Shown: positions 34,174 to 43,301 of the stretch, piece by piece
Layout of the letters: each line of letters begins with the position of its first letter
How positions within the stretch are numbered: the first letter of the stretch is position 1
From: an uncultured Pseudacidovorax sp.
GTDB lineage: Bacteria > Pseudomonadota > Gammaproteobacteria > Burkholderiales > Burkholderiaceae_C
Assembly: GCF_913773995.1 (NCBI RefSeq)
Contig: NZ_CAJYES010000226.1
Location: 124,001-188,000, forward strand
DNA length: 64,000 nt
Direction of reading: 5' to 3'
Translations under genes and position numbers: made by a program
Notes under the pieces: model-generated
The model's input: only the letters and a program-made list of their open reading frames with translations
Databases searched by the model: none
What the model was told of the DNA's origin: nothing

Positions 34174-35060
34174 CCCTCGACGACCTCATGTACAAGCCCG
34201 GCCTGCTGGCCGGCGAACGCATCCTCGTGACCGGCGGCGGCACCGGCCTGGGCCGCGTCATGGCCGAGGCCTTCCTGATGCTCGGCGCCGACGTCTACCT
34301 CTGCGGCCGGCGCGGCCCGGTGGTGGAAGAGACCGCACGCGAGCTGATGGCGGCCCACGGCGGCAAGGCGGCCGGCCATGCCTGCGACGTGCGGCAGCCT
34401 GACGCCATCGAGGCCATGCTCGACGCCATCTGGGCCGACGGCGGGCCGCTCACCGGCCTGGTCAACAACGCGGCCGGCAATTTCGTCAGCCGCACCGAGG
34501 ACCTGTCGATGCGCGCCTTCGACGCCGTGGCCAACATCGTCATGCGCGGCAGCTTCAACATGACGCTGGAATGCGGCCGGCGCTGGCTGGCGGCCGGACA
34601 GCGCGGCAGCGTGCTGTCCATCCTCACCACCTGGGTGTGGAACGGCTCCGCCTTCACCGTGCCTTCGGCCATGGCCAAGTCCGGTGTGCATGCGATGACC
34701 CAGTCGCTGGCGGTGGAATGGGGCAACCGCGGCATCCGCTGCAACGCCATTGCGCCGGGGCTCTTCCCCACCGAGGGCATGAGCGCGCGCCTCAATCCGC
34801 AAGGCGGGGAGCACAAGCCCGAGGGCAATCCCATGCAGCGCGCCGGCCGCATGCCCGAGCTGGCCAACCTGGCGGTCTTCCTGATGAGCCGGCAGGCCGA
34901 GTACCTCACGGGACAGACGATTGCCATCGATGGCGGGCAATATCAGGCCACCGGCGGCAACTTCGCCAGCCTGGCCGCCTGGGGCGATGACGACTGGGCG
35001 AAGGCGCGCGAGTCCATCGCCTCGCGCAACGCGGCCGACCGCGCCCAGCGCACGGCCTGA
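34170..35060 (+). CDS. SDR family oxidoreductase (2,4-dienoyl-CoA reductase-like)
   Basis: ILVTGGGTGLGRVMAEAF, NNAAGNFVSRTEDLS, QTIAIDGGQY; ATGA overlap. Confidence 0.88.
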   Translation: MTLDDLMYKPGLLAGERILVTGGGTGLGRVMAEAFLMLGADVYLCGRRGPVVEETARELMAAHGGKAAGHACDVRQPDAIEAMLDAIWADGGPLTGLVNNAAGNFVSRTEDLSMRAFDAVANIVMRGSFNMTLECGRRWLAAGQRGSVLSILTTWVWNGSAFTVPSAMAKSGVHAMTQSLAVEWGNRGIRCNAIAPGLFPTEGMSARLNPQGGEHKPEGNPMQRAGRMPELANLAVFLMSRQAEYLTGQTIAIDGGQYQATGGNFASLAAWGDDDWAKARESIASRNAADRAQRTA

Positions 35061-35098
35061 GATCCGGCCGCCGGGCTTTGCACAGGAGACTTTTTTCG

Positions 35099-35905
35099 AT
35101 GACTTCCCCCACCCGTGTGCGGATCGACATGGACGGCGGCGTGGCCGAGGTGACGCTCGCCCGCCCCGACAAGATGAATGCGCTCGACCCCGCCATGTTC
35201 GACGCGCTGCTGGACGCCCTGGCACAACTGCAGGCCGAGCCGGGCCTGCGCGCCGTGGTCCTGCATGGGGAGGGCCGCGCCTTCTGTGCCGGGCTGGACA
35301 TGGGCAGCATGGCCGGCATGGCGGGCGGCGAAGCCGCCGGTGGTTTCACCGACCTGCTGCCGCGCACCCATGGCATCGCCAACCGCTTCCAGCAGGTCTG
35401 CTGGGGCTGGCAGGAGCTGCCGGTGCCCGTCATCGCCGCGGTGCACGGTGTGGCCTATGGTGGAGGCCTGCAGCTCGCGGCCGGGGCGGACATCCGCCTG
35501 GTGGCGGTCGATGCGCGGCTGTCGGTGCTGGAGATCAAGTGGGGCTTGGTGCCCGACATGGCGGGCTGCGCACTGCTGGCACCGCTGGTGCGTGGCGACC
35601 ACCTGCGGGAGCTGGTCTACACCGGCCGCGTGATCGATGGCGCCGAAGCCGCTGCGCTGGGCCTGGCGACGCGGGTCAGCGCCGATCCGCTGGCCGAGGC
35701 CCGGACGCTGGCGCGGCAGATCGCCGCCAGCAGCCCCAGCGCCATCCGTGCGGCCAAGCGGCTGATGCGCCTGACGGCCCATGCCACGCCCGAGGAACTG
35801 CTGCTCGCCGAAGCCCGGGAGCAGCAGGCGCTCATCGGCAGCCCGAATCAGAGGGAGGCAGTGCGCGCGGGGATGGAGAAGCGGCCGGCGAAGTACGAGG
35901 ACTGA
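35099..35905 (+). CDS. Crotonase/enoyl-CoA hydratase family protein
   Basis: GRAFCAGLDMGSMAGMA, VHGVAYGGGLQLAAGADIRLVA. Confidence 0.9.
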   Translation: MTSPTRVRIDMDGGVAEVTLARPDKMNALDPAMFDALLDALAQLQAEPGLRAVVLHGEGRAFCAGLDMGSMAGMAGGEAAGGFTDLLPRTHGIANRFQQVCWGWQELPVPVIAAVHGVAYGGGLQLAAGADIRLVAVDARLSVLEIKWGLVPDMAGCALLAPLVRGDHLRELVYTGRVIDGAEAAALGLATRVSADPLAEARTLARQIAASSPSAIRAAKRLMRLTAHATPEELLLAEAREQQALIGSPNQREAVRAGMEKRPAKYED

Positions 35906-35967
35906 CCCATCTTCCCGCTTCGCGGCACAGCGCTTCCCGCCCGATCCGCGGGGTGGCGCCCCGCCGC

Positions 35968-36171
35968 TCAGCGGCCCGACTTGTTGCGCACGCCGCTGAC
36001 GCCGGCGTCGATGGTGCCGAACACCTCCACACCGCTGCCGCCCGTGGATGCGGTACTGCCGCCGCTGCCCGCACCGTTGCTCGCGCAGCCGGAGCCGAGG
36101 GCGGCAAGGCCCAGCATCAGTGCCAGGGTGAGGGCGGCGCGCCGGGCGCCGGGGACGAATCGAGGGGTCAT
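35968..36171 (-). CDS. Small putative lipoprotein, 67 aa
   Basis: Signal peptide with lipobox LGSGC, followed by a Gly/Ser-rich tail. Confidence 0.5.
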   Translation of the reverse strand: MTPRFVPGARRAALTLALMLGLAALGSGCASNGAGSGGSTASTGGSGVEVFGTIDAGVSGVRNKSGR

Positions 36172-36218
36172 CGGACGGTTCCTTGGATGAGGGTGGCCGG
36201 CATTGAGTGCCGGGCTCT

Positions 36219-37052
36219 TCAGGGTCGACTCCGCGGCTGCGCCGGCAGTTCCACGCAGCCCAGCGGCAGGAAGCCGGCCTGTTCGCCCTTTTCTTCATAG
36301 CCGCGCGGATTGGCGACCACGCGGCAGCCTGACTTCACGTAATCGAAGGCGCAGTGCAGGTGGCCGTGCATCCAGACATCGGCCAGCGGCAGCAACTCGT
36401 CCAGCGCATTGCAAAAGCCGGCCGTGCCCGGCGCCAGCCCATAGCGCGGATCGGCGCTGGCCAGCGAGGGCGCGAAGTGAGTGATGGCTACCGTCACACC
36501 GTCGAAGGGCTGGGACAGCGCCTCCCGCAGCCAGTCCTGACAGGCCAGGGCCTGCGCGCGCAGCTCGGCCGCCATGAAAGGCTGGCCGCCGCGCGTGGTG
36601 GCGGCCTTGGCCAGGTAGAAATCGGCGGCGCGCATGGCCTTGCCGCGCTTGTGAACGTGGGCGACGGTGTCATCCTGCGGCGTCGCCAGGGCGTCGAAGT
36701 CGGCCCAGAGCGTGGTGCCGACGAAGCGCACACCCTGGTGCACATGCGTCTCGCGCTCCAGCCAGACGATGCCGAGCGTCTCGCAGTGCTCGCGCAGACG
36801 GGCATGGGTCTCGTCGAAATCCAGGCCGTCGTATTCATGGTTGCCAGGCACGTAGATCACCGGCACCGGCCAGCCCCGCTTCGGGGAAAAGCGGCCCAGG
36901 CCGAAATCCCGGTCCGTCAGCTGCGAGCCGCGCTGGTAGGAGCCCACGTCCCCGGCAAGCACCAGCAGTTCGGCGCCGGGCGCGGGCTGGGCGACGAATT
37001 CGGGATAGGTCTCGAGGTGCAGGTCCGACAGCAGCTGGATCTTCATGCGCAC
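36219..37052 (-). CDS. Metallophosphoesterase
   Basis: MKIQLLSDLHLET, LAGDVGSY, VPGNHEYDG, ITHFAPS, HGHLH. Confidence 0.92.
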   Translation of the reverse strand: MRMKIQLLSDLHLETYPEFVAQPAPGAELLVLAGDVGSYQRGSQLTDRDFGLGRFSPKRGWPVPVIYVPGNHEYDGLDFDETHARLREHCETLGIVWLERETHVHQGVRFVGTTLWADFDALATPQDDTVAHVHKRGKAMRAADFYLAKAATTRGGQPFMAAELRAQALACQDWLREALSQPFDGVTVAITHFAPSLASADPRYGLAPGTAGFCNALDELLPLADVWMHGHLHCAFDYVKSGCRVVANPRGYEEKGEQAGFLPLGCVELPAQPRSRP

Positions 37053-37130
37053 CAGTGTAGAAATTCACAGCCCATGTCGCGGTCGCGGCGGCGCCATGCG
37101 CGGAATGCATGGAGATGGGGTTGTGAAAAC

Positions 37131-37148
37131 TAGGGAAAACCCTATTCT
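37131..37148 (+). promoter_or_regulatory. Palindrome TAGGG-AAAA-CCCTA overlapping -10-like TATTCT
   Basis: Same arrangement recurs at 38463-38480 (TGGGG-CAAA-CCCTA with TAATAT). Confidence 0.5.
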
Positions 37149-37192
37149 TCTACCCATACTTACACACACGCGGCGTGGAGCCGCGAAACATC

Positions 37193-37366
37193 ATGTCTTC
37201 CCTGTTCACTTTCTGGTCCCGCTGGATGCAACCGACCGCCGCCCCCGTGCCCGCCAGCCCGGCCGCCGATCTCTTCGAATCGGCCGACGCCATGGCCGGC
37301 CTGGACCCGCACCACGCGCAGGAACTGCGCGAAGCCGCTTCCGCCTGGCTGCGCGTCGTCCGCTGA
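37193..37366 (+). CDS. Small hypothetical protein, 57 aa
   Basis: MSSLFTFWSRWMQPTAAPVPASPAADLFESADAMAGLDPHHAQELREAASAWLRVVR downstream of a promoter-like motif; no family assigned with confidence. Confidence 0.5.
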   Translation: MSSLFTFWSRWMQPTAAPVPASPAADLFESADAMAGLDPHHAQELREAASAWLRVVR

Positions 37367-37432
37367 GGTGTCGTCCGGCTGGCGCGAGATCAACGGCAAC
37401 CCGGGCGCCGGCGGGCCCTGGCCGCAAGTGAT

Positions 37433-38419
37433 TCAGGCGCGCGGCAGCACGTATTCCGCCAACGTGCGGGCAAAGGCGTCGCCCGCCGCCCTCACGATCA
37501 GGTCGCGCAGCCACGCATGACCCGGCGCCGCCTGCATGCGCCGGTGCCACAGCGCATCCACATGCACCAGCGGCAGGGTGAGCGGCAACTCACGCACGAC
37601 CAGCCCGTCGCTGACGCCGGTGCTGCTCACGAAATGACGCGGCAGCACCGTCAGCAGGTCCGAATCGGCAACCACCTTGCCGGCCGTGAAGAACTGGTTC
37701 ACCGTCAACACGATGCGCCGGCGACGGCCGATGGCCTCCAGTGCCTCGTCGACGAAGCCCCAGGGCCGTCCGGAAAAGCTCACCAGCAGGTGGCGCGCGG
37801 CGCAGAAGGTGTCCAGCGTCAGTTCCTGCGCGGCCAGCGGATGGCCGCTGCGCATCACGCACACATAGCGCCCCACGTACAGGCGGTGCGACTCGAAGGC
37901 CACGGCTTCGCCGGCCTGGGTGCGGGCCGTCAGGTCGGCCATCACCGCCGGAAAGTGGCCGATGGCCATGTCGGCCGATTCCTGGTCGAGCAGCGACCGC
38001 GGATCGCGGGTGTTCAGCGGCACCACCCGAAGCGAGATGCCGGGCGCCTCCGCCTCCAGCAGTCGCACGGCGCCGGGGATCAGCTCGGTGGCAGTGGCAT
38101 CGGCCATGGCCAGCACGAAGCTGTCGTCCGCCTGCGCCGGCTCGAAGGCCGTGGGCGCGATGGCGTGCTGGATGTGACGCAGCGCGTCGCGGACCACCGG
38201 CCACAGCGCCAGGGCCCGCGGCGTGGGCTCGACACCGCTGCCGGCGCGGTGCACCAACTCGTCGCCCAGCGTCTCGCGCAGGCGGCGCAGGGCATTGCTC
38301 ACCGCGGGCTGGGTCAGCGAGAGATTGCGCGCGGCGCGGGTGAGGCTGCGCTCGGCCATCACTTCATCGAAGACGCGCAACAGATTCAGGTCGAGGGTAC
38401 GGAAGTTGACGTTCATCAT
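37433..38419 (-). CDS. LysR family transcriptional regulator
   Basis: LDLNLLRVFDEVMAERSLTRAARNLSLTQPAVSNALRRLRETLGDELVHR. Confidence 0.94.
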   Translation of the reverse strand: MMNVNFRTLDLNLLRVFDEVMAERSLTRAARNLSLTQPAVSNALRRLRETLGDELVHRAGSGVEPTPRALALWPVVRDALRHIQHAIAPTAFEPAQADDSFVLAMADATATELIPGAVRLLEAEAPGISLRVVPLNTRDPRSLLDQESADMAIGHFPAVMADLTARTQAGEAVAFESHRLYVGRYVCVMRSGHPLAAQELTLDTFCAARHLLVSFSGRPWGFVDEALEAIGRRRRIVLTVNQFFTAGKVVADSDLLTVLPRHFVSSTGVSDGLVVRELPLTLPLVHVDALWHRRMQAAPGHAWLRDLIVRAAGDAFARTLAEYVLPRA

Positions 38420-38462
38420 TCCAGTGAATGAAGGGCATCACCACTATAAAGTGGAAGAGTAC

Positions 38463-38480
38463 TGGGGCAAACCCTAATAT
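38463..38480 (+). promoter_or_regulatory. Motif TGGGG-CAAA-CCCTA with -10-like TAATAT
   Basis: Matches the 37131 motif in sequence and position; lies between LysR and the divergent membrane gene. Confidence 0.5.
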
Positions 38481-38532
38481 TCAGCCCATCGGCACTGTTG
38501 CCCACCGTTTTCTTCCCTAGGAGGGGATTGCC

Positions 38533-39039
38533 ATGACCACCTTCGTCCACGTCGACCAACCCGTCTCGCACCCCGGCGTCCGCCGCGCCGAGGAAACCGC
38601 CGCCTACTTCCGCGGTGCCGGCCGCAGCTTCAAGGCCCGCGGCGGCGCGCTCATGATGGTCGTCGCCGCCCTGCTGGCCGCTACGCTGGTGGTGGCCGAG
38701 CGCTTCGTCGCCGAGATCACCGACGGCAGCCTGCTGGCCGCCTGGATGGTGCTCTGGGCCCTGGTGTTCGGTGGCCTGTCGCTGTACGCCGCCGGCGCAG
38801 CGCAGAGCCTGGCCATCGGCCTGGTCGAGCGCTGGAACAGCCTGCAGCGCGCTCAGGCCGCTGCCCGCGCCGACGAGCGCTTCCTGGCCGCCGCGCACCG
38901 CGACACCCGCATCATGAACGACCTGCAGGCGGCCATCACCCGCGCCGAGTCGGTCTCGTCGGTCGACAGCGCCGTGCCCGCCCAGACCAAGATGCGCGTG
39001 CACCAGGCCACCGCCAGCCACCTGGCCCGCTACTACTGA
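38533..39039 (+). CDS. Hypothetical membrane protein (two predicted TM helices)
   Basis: 168 aa; RBS AGGAGGGG; hydrophobic ALMMVVAALLAATLVVAE and WMVLWALVFGGLSLYAAG. Confidence 0.75.
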   Translation: MTTFVHVDQPVSHPGVRRAEETAAYFRGAGRSFKARGGALMMVVAALLAATLVVAERFVAEITDGSLLAAWMVLWALVFGGLSLYAAGAAQSLAIGLVERWNSLQRAQAAARADERFLAAAHRDTRIMNDLQAAITRAESVSSVDSAVPAQTKMRVHQATASHLARYY

Positions 39040-39082
39040 GCGCAGCCTGGCTCGCCACCCCGGAAGGCTGCAAGCGCCCACG

Positions 39083-39110
39083 AAAAAAACCGCCCTCGGG
39101 CGGTTTTTTT
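39083..39110 (+). terminator. Rho-independent terminator
   Basis: AAAAAAACCGCCCTCGGGCGGTTTTTTT, GC stem with T-tract; A-tract allows bidirectional use. Confidence 0.9.
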
Positions 39111-39197
39111 GCGTCTGCGGCTCGCACAGGGCCGGATGCGCTGGCTGCGGGACCGCGTGGCTGCGGGCGCAGACACGCACGTCGGGCAACAGAATCC

Positions 39198-39317
39198 AAA
39201 GGCCGCGGAGCAGGCCATGCCAGGGCACCCGCGGAACTGGCTTTGCCAGGCCGCTGGGTGCCCCCCCTCCAAGCCGAAGGCGCAAGGGAGGGGGGAGCCG
39301 CGAAGCGGCATGGGGGG
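39198..39317 (-). repeat. ~120-bp dispersed hairpin-rich repeat, copy 1
   Basis: Near-identical to 47336-47450 and to the reverse complement of 59518-59635. Confidence 0.9.
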
Positions 39318-39325
39318 TGCTTATT

Positions 39326-41179
39326 TCAAGCCGCCAGGCGCTGCTCGATGGCCGCCTTGGTCTGCGGCAGCTCTTCCGGCAGATGGTGCGCCAGTTGCTC
39401 GAACAGCTCGGTGTGCAGCTTCAGTTCGGCCTGCCAGGCGGCCTTGTCGATGCTGGTCACCTTGTCGAACTCTTCGCGGCTGAAGTTCAGGCCAGTCCAG
39501 TTCAGGTCTTCGTAGCGCGGGCTCACGCCGAAGACGTGCTCGTCGCCCTGGCCCTGGCCTTCGATGCGGTCGATCATCCACTTGAGCACGCGCATGTTCT
39601 CGCCGTAGCCGGGCCAGACGAACTTGCCGTCGTCGCCCTTGCGGAACCAGTTGGTGGTGTAGATGTGCGGCAGCTTGGCGCCCGAGGCCTGCAGCTTCTT
39701 GCCCAGGTCCAGCCAGTGCTGGAAGTAGTCGCTCATGTTGTAGCCCATGAAGGGCAGCATGGCGAAGGGATCGCGGCGCACCACGCCCTGCTGGCCGGCG
39801 GCGGCGGCGGTGGTCTCGCTGCCCATGGTGGCGGCCATGTAGACGCCTTCGGTCCAGTTGCGGGCCTCGGTCACCAGCGGCACCGTGGTGGAGCGGCGGC
39901 CGCCGAAGATGAAGGCGTCGATCTTCACGCCCTTGGGGTCGTCCCAGGCCTCGTCCAGCGCCGGGTTGTTGGTCGCGGCCACGGTGAAGCGGGCATTGGG
40001 ATGGGCGGCCTTGGCGCCGGTCTCGCGGGCGATCTGCGGCGTCCAGTCCTTGCCCTGCCAGTCGATCAGGTGCGCGGGCATCGCCTTGCCGGGGGCGTCG
40101 GCCTCCATGCCTTCCCACCACACGTCGCCGTCGTCGGTCAGCGCGACGTTCGTGAAGATCACGTTCTTGTCGAGGCTGGCCATGCAGTTGGGGTTGGTCT
40201 TGAAGTTGGTGCCCGGTGCCACGCCGAAGTAGCCCGCCTCGGGGTTGATGGCGCGCAGGCTGCCGTCGGCCTGGGGCTTGATCCAGGCGATGTCGTCGCC
40301 GATGGTCGTGACCTTCCAGCCCTCGAAGCCGGCCGGCGGCACGAGCATCGAGAAGTTGGTCTTGCCGCAGGCGCTGGGGAAGGCGGCGGCCACGTGGTAC
40401 TTCTTGCCCTCGGGGCTGGTCACGCCCAGGATCAGCATGTGCTCGGCCAGCCAGCCTTCGTCGCGGCCCATGTTGGAGGCGATGCGCAGGGCGAAGCACT
40501 TCTTGCCCAGCAGCGCGTTGCCGCCGTAGCCCGAGCCGTACGACCAGATCTCGCGGGTGGCGGGGTAGTGGACGATGTACTTGGTCTTGTTGCAGGGCCA
40601 GGCCACGTCCTTCTGCCCCGGCTGCAGCGGCGCGCCCACGGTGTGCACGCAGGGCACGAACTCGCCCTCGGCGCCCAGTACCTCGTACACGGCGCGGCCC
40701 ATGCGGGTCATGATCTTCATGTTCACGGCCACGTACGGGCTGTCGGACAGCTCGATGCCGATGTGGGCGATCGGCGAGCCCAGCGGGCCCATGCTGAAGG
40801 GCACCACATACATGGTGCGGCCCTTCATGCAGCCGTCGAACAGCGGCTGCAGCGTGGTGCGCATCTCGGCCGGGGCCATCCAGTTGTTGGTGGGGCCGGC
40901 GTCTTCCTTCTTCTCGCTGCAGATGAAGGTGCGGTCCTCGACGCGGGCGACGTCGCTCGGGTCGGAGCAGGCGAGGAAGGAGCCGGGCCGTTTGGCCGCG
41001 TTCAGGCGCTTGAAGGTGCCGGCCTCGACCAGCTGGTTGCACAGCGCGTCGTATTCTTCCTGGCTGCCGTCGCACCAGTGGATGCGCTCGGGCTTGCACA
41101 GGGCCGCCATCTCGGCCACCCAGGCGACGAGCTTGGGATTCTTGACGTAGTCGGGGGCCTGCAGATTGCTGGGACTCAT
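39326..41179 (-). CDS. pckG: Phosphoenolpyruvate carboxykinase (GTP)
   Basis: 617 aa; [49 protein letters not shown]. Confidence 0.96.
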   Translation of the reverse strand: MSPSNLQAPDYVKNPKLVAWVAEMAALCKPERIHWCDGSQEEYDALCNQLVEAGTFKRLNAAKRPGSFLACSDPSDVARVEDRTFICSEKKEDAGPTNNWMAPAEMRTTLQPLFDGCMKGRTMYVVPFSMGPLGSPIAHIGIELSDSPYVAVNMKIMTRMGRAVYEVLGAEGEFVPCVHTVGAPLQPGQKDVAWPCNKTKYIVHYPATREIWSYGSGYGGNALLGKKCFALRIASNMGRDEGWLAEHMLILGVTSPEGKKYHVAAAFPSACGKTNFSMLVPPAGFEGWKVTTIGDDIAWIKPQADGSLRAINPEAGYFGVAPGTNFKTNPNCMASLDKNVIFTNVALTDDGDVWWEGMEADAPGKAMPAHLIDWQGKDWTPQIARETGAKAAHPNARFTVAATNNPALDEAWDDPKGVKIDAFIFGGRRSTTVPLVTEARNWTEGVYMAATMGSETTAAAAGQQGVVRRDPFAMLPFMGYNMSDYFQHWLDLGKKLQASGAKLPHIYTTNWFRKGDDGKFVWPGYGENMRVLKWMIDRIEGQGQGDEHVFGVSPRYEDLNWTGLNFSREEFDKVTSIDKAAWQAELKLHTELFEQLAHHLPEELPQTKAAIEQRLAA

Positions 41180-41388
41180 GGTGAACTCCTGAAAAGAAAA
41201 CTGTCTTTTCGAACGACGCTCGTCGCGGTACGCGCGGCGTGAACGTCGTTGGAGAAAACGTCTTCGGTCAGGGAATTCGCGGTCGACGCGGGCGACGGAA
41301 GCGGGCGCGCATCAGGCCGGCACGTCCGTCGAAGGCATGAAGAAATCCGGCGTGGCACTCAGGCCGGACTCATGCACACCGTCTGGTC

Positions 41389-41541
41389 TCAGGCCAGGTA
41401 CACCGCGATCGAAGCCAGCAGCAGCATCAGGACGCCGCCGGCGATGGGCAGCACGATCGGCATCAGCGGAACGATGCTTTCCACCGCGTCTTTCTCGACG
41501 AGGGCGTCGTGGCCGGGCTCGACGGGCGTGGGAGTGGACAT
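41389..41541 (-). CDS. Small single-TM protein, 50 aa (below ORF-track cutoff)
   Basis: MSTPTPVEPGHDALVEKDAVESIVPLMPIVLPIAGGVLMLLLASIAVYLA; ATG to TGA, one hydrophobic helix. Confidence 0.45.
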   Translation of the reverse strand: MSTPTPVEPGHDALVEKDAVESIVPLMPIVLPIAGGVLMLLLASIAVYLA

Positions 41542-41755
41542 GGGCGAGTGTCTCTTTATGAAGCGGACAAGCGCGAGATGTTAACAAGCCGCCCTTGTCC
41601 CGGGAAAGCCAGTCGGACTCGGGGTTTCTCCTGCCGATGCGCTCTGGCAGTGGGTTTGCGCTGTCCCGACGCCGACGCCGCTCCCGCTGCGGGAAGCGGC
41701 AAAGACGCGCGGCACGGCGCTGGCGGGGGATCCGCGGCGTCGGCCGGCTCTTCCT

Positions 41756-41923
41756 CTAGGGATGCTCTTCACGAATCGAGCGGCAAGTGGGCGCTGCGGA
41801 TCGGGATGAGATGCAAGGCGCAAAGCGCAGCAATAGCCCGGCTATCGCGAGCATTTGCAACGATGCGGATCGCCCGATTCCGCAGATGCCCACGGCGCGC
41901 GCATTCGTGGAGAGCATCCCTAG
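41756..41923. mobile_element. MITE-like near-palindromic element with 21-bp TIRs
   Basis: CTAGGGATGCTCTTCACGAAT ... ATTCGTGGAGAGCATCCCTAG (one mismatch); most of the interior also self-complementary. Confidence 0.75.
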
Positions 41924-43134
41924 CGCTTTTCCTCCGCCTGGAAGCCGGCGTTGCGCAGCGCCTCGATCACCGAAGCCAGGTGGGCCCGCCCCCGAGTCTG
42001 CAGCACCAATTCGATGTCCACGTTCTGCGCTGCCAGCAGCGTGAAGGCGCGCTGATGATGCACTTCGTCGATGTTGGCGCCGGCCTCCGCCACGGTGGCC
42101 GTGATGCGGGCCAGCATGCCAGGCACGTCACGCGCGCTCACCGTCAGGCGCGCCAGGCGGCCGGCGCGCACCATGCCGCGTTCGATGATCGCGGCCAGCA
42201 GCAGCGGGTCGATGTTGCCGCCCGAGAGCACCAGGCCCACCTTGCGGCCGCGGAAGCGTTCCGGATGCCGAATCAGCGCGGCCAGCCCGGCGGCGCCTGC
42301 GCCCTCCACCAGCGTCTTTTCGATCTCCAGCAGCATCAGCACCGACTGCTCGATGTCGCCCTCGTCCACCAGCACCAGGTCGTCCACCATCGACGCGATG
42401 ATCTCGCGGGTTCGCTCGCCGGGCGTGCCCACGGCGATGCCTTCGGCGATGGTGCTGGTGCCGGCGATGTGCTGCGTGCCCTTCACGGCGTTGACCATGG
42501 CCGGGAAGCGCGCGGTCTGCACGCCCACGATCTGCAGGCCGGGGCGGCGGGCCCGGCCCACCACCGTCATGCCCGCCAGCAGCCCGCCGCCGCCCACGGA
42601 GACGACCAGCGTGTCCAGCTCGGGCACGTCCTCCAGCATCTCCAGCGCCACCGTGCCCTGGCCCGCGATGATGGCGTCGTCGTCGTAGGGATGCACGAAG
42701 GCCAGACCGTCTCGCTCGGCCAGCTCGTAGGCATGGGCGCGCGCCGCCTCCAGCGAATCGCCGAACAGCACCACATTCGCGCCGAAGCCGCGCGTGCGCT
42801 CGATCTTCACGCCCGGCGTGAAGCGCGGCATGACGATGGTGGCGGGAATGCCCAGGCGCTGCGCGTGGTAGGCCACGCCCTGCGCGTGGTTGCCGGCCGA
42901 CATGGCGATCACGCCCTTGGGCGGCACGTCGGCCGCAGCCAGCTGCGCCATGATGTTGCAGGCGCCTCGCTCCTTGAAGGAGGCGGTGAACTGCAGGTTC
43001 TCGAACTTGAGGAAGACCTGCGCGCCGACGATGTCGGAGAGGGTGCGCGATTCCACGCAGGGTGTGCGCAGCACCTGCCCTTCCAGGCGCTGGGCGGCGG
43101 CTTCGATGTCTTGGAGGGAGACCATGACCGGCAT
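41920..43134 (-). CDS. ilvA: Threonine ammonia-lyase
   Basis: FKFENLQFTASFKERGACNI PLP-lysine motif, SAGNHAQGVAYHA, SVGGGGLLAGM, C-terminal ACT-like domain. ATG at 43125 is an alternative start. Could equally be a tdcB-type enzyme. Confidence 0.93.
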   Translation of the reverse strand: MPVMVSLQDIEAAAQRLEGQVLRTPCVESRTLSDIVGAQVFLKFENLQFTASFKERGACNIMAQLAAADVPPKGVIAMSAGNHAQGVAYHAQRLGIPATIVMPRFTPGVKIERTRGFGANVVLFGDSLEAARAHAYELAERDGLAFVHPYDDDAIIAGQGTVALEMLEDVPELDTLVVSVGGGGLLAGMTVVGRARRPGLQIVGVQTARFPAMVNAVKGTQHIAGTSTIAEGIAVGTPGERTREIIASMVDDLVLVDEGDIEQSVLMLLEIEKTLVEGAGAAGLAALIRHPERFRGRKVGLVLSGGNIDPLLLAAIIERGMVRAGRLARLTVSARDVPGMLARITATVAEAGANIDEVHHQRAFTLLAAQNVDIELVLQTRGRAHLASVIEALRNAGFQAEEKR

Positions 43135-43301
43135 TGTGGCGCCGCCGCGCACGCCGGCGTCGGCCGGACGCGCGCCTGCGGCCGCGTGCGGCGCTGCACC
43201 GGCAAGCACGCGCAGCCGCCCCGGGGCTTTCGCGGGCCCGCACTTCCGCATTGCATCGGACTGCGCTATGGTCGCCGCTCCATCTCCGAGGAAACCCTGC
43301 C

